A DNA stretch of 64,000 bases from Deinococcus sp. YIM 134068 (GTDB lineage Bacteria; Deinococcota; Deinococci; Deinococcales; Deinococcaceae): assembly GCF_036543075.1 (NCBI RefSeq), contig NZ_JAZHPF010000019.1:5961-69960 (forward strand). The letters run 5' to 3'. Shown here one piece after another: positions 61,720-64,000 of this stretch; within the stretch, counting starts at the first letter, position 1; each line of letters starts with the position of its first letter. Under the pieces are notes generated by a model, which saw nothing but the letters and a program-made list of their open reading frames with translations, did no database searches and was not told the DNA's origin. Both the position numbers and the translations under genes were made by a program.

Positions 61720-63174
61720 TTGAAACTCTTCTCGAAGCGAAACCTCCTGCTCCTCTCCGCGCTGAGCGTGGGATGGACGGTCGCGCAGACCTCCCTGCCC
61801 GCCACTCCCCCACAGGTCGCCGCGCCCGCCGAGACGCTGAACGACCCGATCTTTCCCGGACTGGGGCAGGCGGGGCTGGACGTGCGGCACTACGACCTCT
61901 CGCTGACGGTGGAGCGGCCCGGCACGCCGGAGTTCTACGGCTCCGTCACCCTCACGCTGGCGAGCACGCGCCCGCTGGGGGAGATTCGGCTGGACTTCCT
62001 CGGGCCGACCGTGAACGCCGTGCGGTGGAACGGGATGGGGGTGCCCTTCCGCACCGACGCCGCCCTCCAGAAGCTCATCGCCACGCTGCCCGCGCCGCTC
62101 GTGCCGGGGCAGGAGGCGCGGCTGACCGTGGTGTACGGGGGACGGCCCGGTGTGGTCCTCGATCCGGGCTTCAGCACGCCCCTTCAGCTCGGCTGGCAGA
62201 GTGTCCCGGCGGCAGACGGGAGGGCGGGGGCCAACTTCACCCTCAGCGAGCCGAACGGCACGCATACCTTCCTGCCGTCGAACGACCACCCCTCCGACAA
62301 GGCGAGCTTCACCACGCGCGTCACCGTGCCGGAGGGCTTCACGGCGGCGGCGAGCGGGGTGGAGGGGCCGGTCACGACGGGAAGCGGGACGCGGACCTTC
62401 ACCTTCACGCAGACGCGGCCCATCCCGACCTACGCGCTGGGCATCCACGTCAACCGCTTCGACCGGGTGACGGCCCCCGCCGTGCCCGTGGGCGTGAACG
62501 GGTCGCCCGTCGCGCGGCGCGACTACTTCCCGGTGGGCACGCCGGGGAACGTCCGCGCCGTGTACGACCGCACCGAACGGGCGTTGCGGGTGCTGTCGGA
62601 GTGGTTCGGGCCGTACCCCTTCGCGGCCTACGGGGTGGCGCTCGTGACGCCCCGGCTGCCCGCGCTGGAGACGGCGACCCTCAGCACCATCCCACCCAAC
62701 CTCGCCACCGAGCGCACCGCCGTCCACGAACTCGCGCACCAGTGGTTCGGCAACGACCTCTCACCCGCGACGTGGGCCGACGTGTGGCTGAGCGAGGGCT
62801 TCGCCACCTACGCCGAACTCCTGTGGGCCGAGGCGCTGGGCGAGAACGGGCAGGCGGTCGCCGCGCGCTGGTACGACGGCCAGGTGCGGGGAGGGACACG
62901 CCCGCTCGTCGCCACCCGCGAGGCGCAGCTCTTCGACCGGAGCGCCTACCAGCGCGGGGCGCTCGCCCTCCACGCCCTGCGCGCGGCGGTGGGTGACGAC
63001 GCCTTCCGGGCCTTCCTGCGCGCCCACGTGGCCCGCTTCTCGGGGGGCACGCTGGGGACGGCGGACTTCCTTGCCTTCTCCCGTACACAGACGGGGGAAC
63101 GGGGGGAAGCGGCGCTGAGAATGTGGGTCGAAAGTCCGACGCTGCCGGCGCTCCCGGTGATGGCGGGGCGATGA
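61720..63174 (+). CDS. Compact M1-family metallopeptidase, exported
   Basis: Zinc aminopeptidase of the M1 family, 484 residues. Start taken as TTG at 61720, giving the signal peptide LLLLSALSVGWTVAQ; no ATG is available and the ribosome-binding site is weak. The N-terminal beta-sandwich (HYDLSLTVERPGTPEFYGSV) leads to HELAH at 336-340, followed by WLSEGFATYAELLW with the third ligand Glu about 359. Full-length M1 enzymes have about 850 residues; here the C-terminal helical domains are missing, as in a known group of short bacterial forms. Converges with the last gene. Confidence 0.88.
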   Translation: MKLFSKRNLLLLSALSVGWTVAQTSLPATPPQVAAPAETLNDPIFPGLGQAGLDVRHYDLSLTVERPGTPEFYGSVTLTLASTRPLGEIRLDFLGPTVNAVRWNGMGVPFRTDAALQKLIATLPAPLVPGQEARLTVVYGGRPGVVLDPGFSTPLQLGWQSVPAADGRAGANFTLSEPNGTHTFLPSNDHPSDKASFTTRVTVPEGFTAAASGVEGPVTTGSGTRTFTFTQTRPIPTYALGIHVNRFDRVTAPAVPVGVNGSPVARRDYFPVGTPGNVRAVYDRTERALRVLSEWFGPYPFAAYGVALVTPRLPALETATLSTIPPNLATERTAVHELAHQWFGNDLSPATWADVWLSEGFATYAELLWAEALGENGQAVAARWYDGQVRGGTRPLVATREAQLFDRSAYQRGALALHALRAAVGDDAFRAFLRAHVARFSGGTLGTADFLAFSRTQTGERGEAALRMWVESPTLPALPVMAGR

Positions 63175-63206
63175 TGGTAAGGGTGAGCGATACTTCTAGG
63201 TAAGTC

Positions 63207-63836
63207 TCATTGAGCAGGGAGCAGGAAGGATACGTCCTCCTCCTGCTCGATCTCATATGCACGCATTATTCGAACTTTGTAGTTCACAAGGATTCGGTCA
63301 TGTTTGGTGAGCTGCATCATCGTGAACGTCACGCTGGTGGCGTTCCCCGTTAGAAATTCCTCTGCCTGTTCGATCTTCCAAGTCATGCCCGCGCGGGGTC
63401 CCATTCCGCCCTCGTCGCTTACGCTGATGGCCTTGCCTTCAGTCGTGCCCCAGGGCGTGCGGAGCGTGTTCGCCACCATGTTGAGTTGCAGGCCATTCAG
63501 GACTTCCAGTCCGGCCCCTCCCCTCAGCACCAGCAGGGTGCCGCCCGTGCCCCGCTTCTGAACGGTGAGGGTGGAGGCTCCCGCCGGGAAGAGTTCGGGC
63601 TGGGCGGCCCTGGCCCGTTCGTACGCTTCCCTGGACACGCCGAACCACGGGCGGTATGGGAAGGGCTGGCCCTCCGGCGTGTTCAGCGTCAGGTCCAGAG
63701 CCTCCAGGGGATGGGCCTTCATGGCCGCCTGCACCTGTTCCAACGTTCGCGTCGTCTCCTCGGAGAAGCCGACCGTGACGAGCTGCACGGGCATGGGTGC
63801 CGTCATCTCCACGAGCGCCGCCGTGACAGCGGGCAA
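63207..63836 (-). CDS. Hypothetical protein with uncertain N-terminus
   Basis: The frame is coding-like over about 200 residues (for example PFPYRPWFGVSREAYERARA and TEGKAISVSDEGGMGPRAG), mainly beta strands, ending near KVRIMRAYEIEQEEDVSFLL. No family recognised. The only start codons are TTG at 63836 or internal ATGs, and the frame upstream is open to a stop at 63981-63983 without ATG, GTG or TTG although it codes for a signal-like stretch (RFSFALIKSVRPSGAPTLAQ). This suggests a missing start or a frameshift at the 5' end, or an unusual start codon. Confidence 0.65.
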   Translation of the reverse strand: MPAVTAALVEMTAPMPVQLVTVGFSEETTRTLEQVQAAMKAHPLEALDLTLNTPEGQPFPYRPWFGVSREAYERARAAQPELFPAGASTLTVQKRGTGGTLLVLRGGAGLEVLNGLQLNMVANTLRTPWGTTEGKAISVSDEGGMGPRAGMTWKIEQAEEFLTGNATSVTFTMMQLTKHDRILVNYKVRIMRAYEIEQEEDVSFLLPAQ

Positions 63837-64000
63837 CGGAGTTGGGATCGTGTTTTGCGCGAGGGTCGGGGCACCTGACGGCCTGACAGATTTTATGAGG
63901 GCGAACGAAAAACGAGCTGCCAGCCGACTTCGAGCGTTGTTTGTAGTACAGTATGAGGGCGTTTTCGTCCGCTCAGTGGCTCAGGGTCAGGCTTACCCTG
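63837..64000. other. Right end of the window, no complete gene seen
   Basis: Apart from the possible N-terminal extension of the last gene, I see no start, promoter or repeat I can support. TGTAGTACAGT near 63940-63952 is a short imperfect palindrome. Confidence 0.5.

Overview
The window reads as a contiguous piece of a high-GC bacterial chromosome from the Deinococcus lineage. The beta' subunit has the large N-terminal insertion of the Deinococcus-Thermus group. RpoB, GlcDEF, Rex, the c-di-AMP receptor and the PRC-barrel protein fit that group. A large share of the genes have a TANNNT -10 box 5-8 bases before the start codon, the arrangement of leaderless mRNAs that are very common in Deinococcus. 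No tRNA, rRNA, CRISPR array, insertion sequence or prophage gene was seen.

Layout. 1-8.1 kb: rpoB (5' end missing) and rpoC. 8.1-11 kb: a low-GC orphan, two small envelope genes and rlmN. 11.3-16.9 kb: a translationally coupled operon of TPR protein, double-SPOR protein, Rex repressor and a large lipoprotein. 17-20.2 kb (minus): a lactate-oxidase-like flavoprotein and a secreted 2',3'-cyclic nucleotidase. 20.5-24.1 kb (minus): glycolate oxidase glcF-glcD-glcE. 24.1-25.3 kb: an RlmI-type methyltransferase. 25.4-30.7 kb (minus): a fatty-acid beta-oxidation operon (FadN-like, alpha/beta hydrolase, low-GC orphan, thiolase). 30.9-34.6 kb: secreted metallopeptidase, small proteins, HAD hydrolase, DarA and a winged-helix regulator. 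35-37 kb: ABC exporter. 37.4-39.3 kb (minus): a PRC-barrel protein preceded by an unlisted 44-residue membrane peptide. 39.4-41.7 kb: P-loop protein plus enolase-superfamily enzyme. 41.9-47.6 kb: subtilase lipoprotein, Uma2 nuclease-fold protein, aconitase, disordered protein. 47.9-53.2 kb: type III polyketide synthase, aldo/keto reductase, nitroreductase, membrane and lipoproteins, diguanylate cyclase. 53.6-57.2 kb: ndk and two nucleoside-type ABC permeases. 57.4-64 kb: LysR regulator, LysM/glycosidase protein, rbfA-thioesterase, divergent Nudix protein, compact M1 peptidase and an unknown gene.

The most unusual signal is not a gene. At least seventeen intergenic spots carry degenerate tandem arrays with an exact period of 7 or 8 bases. 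They fall into about five sequence families. Most arrays are followed by the same units in inverted order, so they can fold into long imperfect hairpins. They sit between rpoB and rpoC, inside the glc operon, between convergent genes and around a Nudix gene, and at several places a repeat unit supplies the stop codon of the neighbouring gene. A second pattern is a very short leaderless reading frame (5 and 8 codons) whose stop overlaps the start of glcF and of rbfA.

All calls come from reading the sequence alone. No database search, folding program or alignment was run; residue positions are approximate unless counted.
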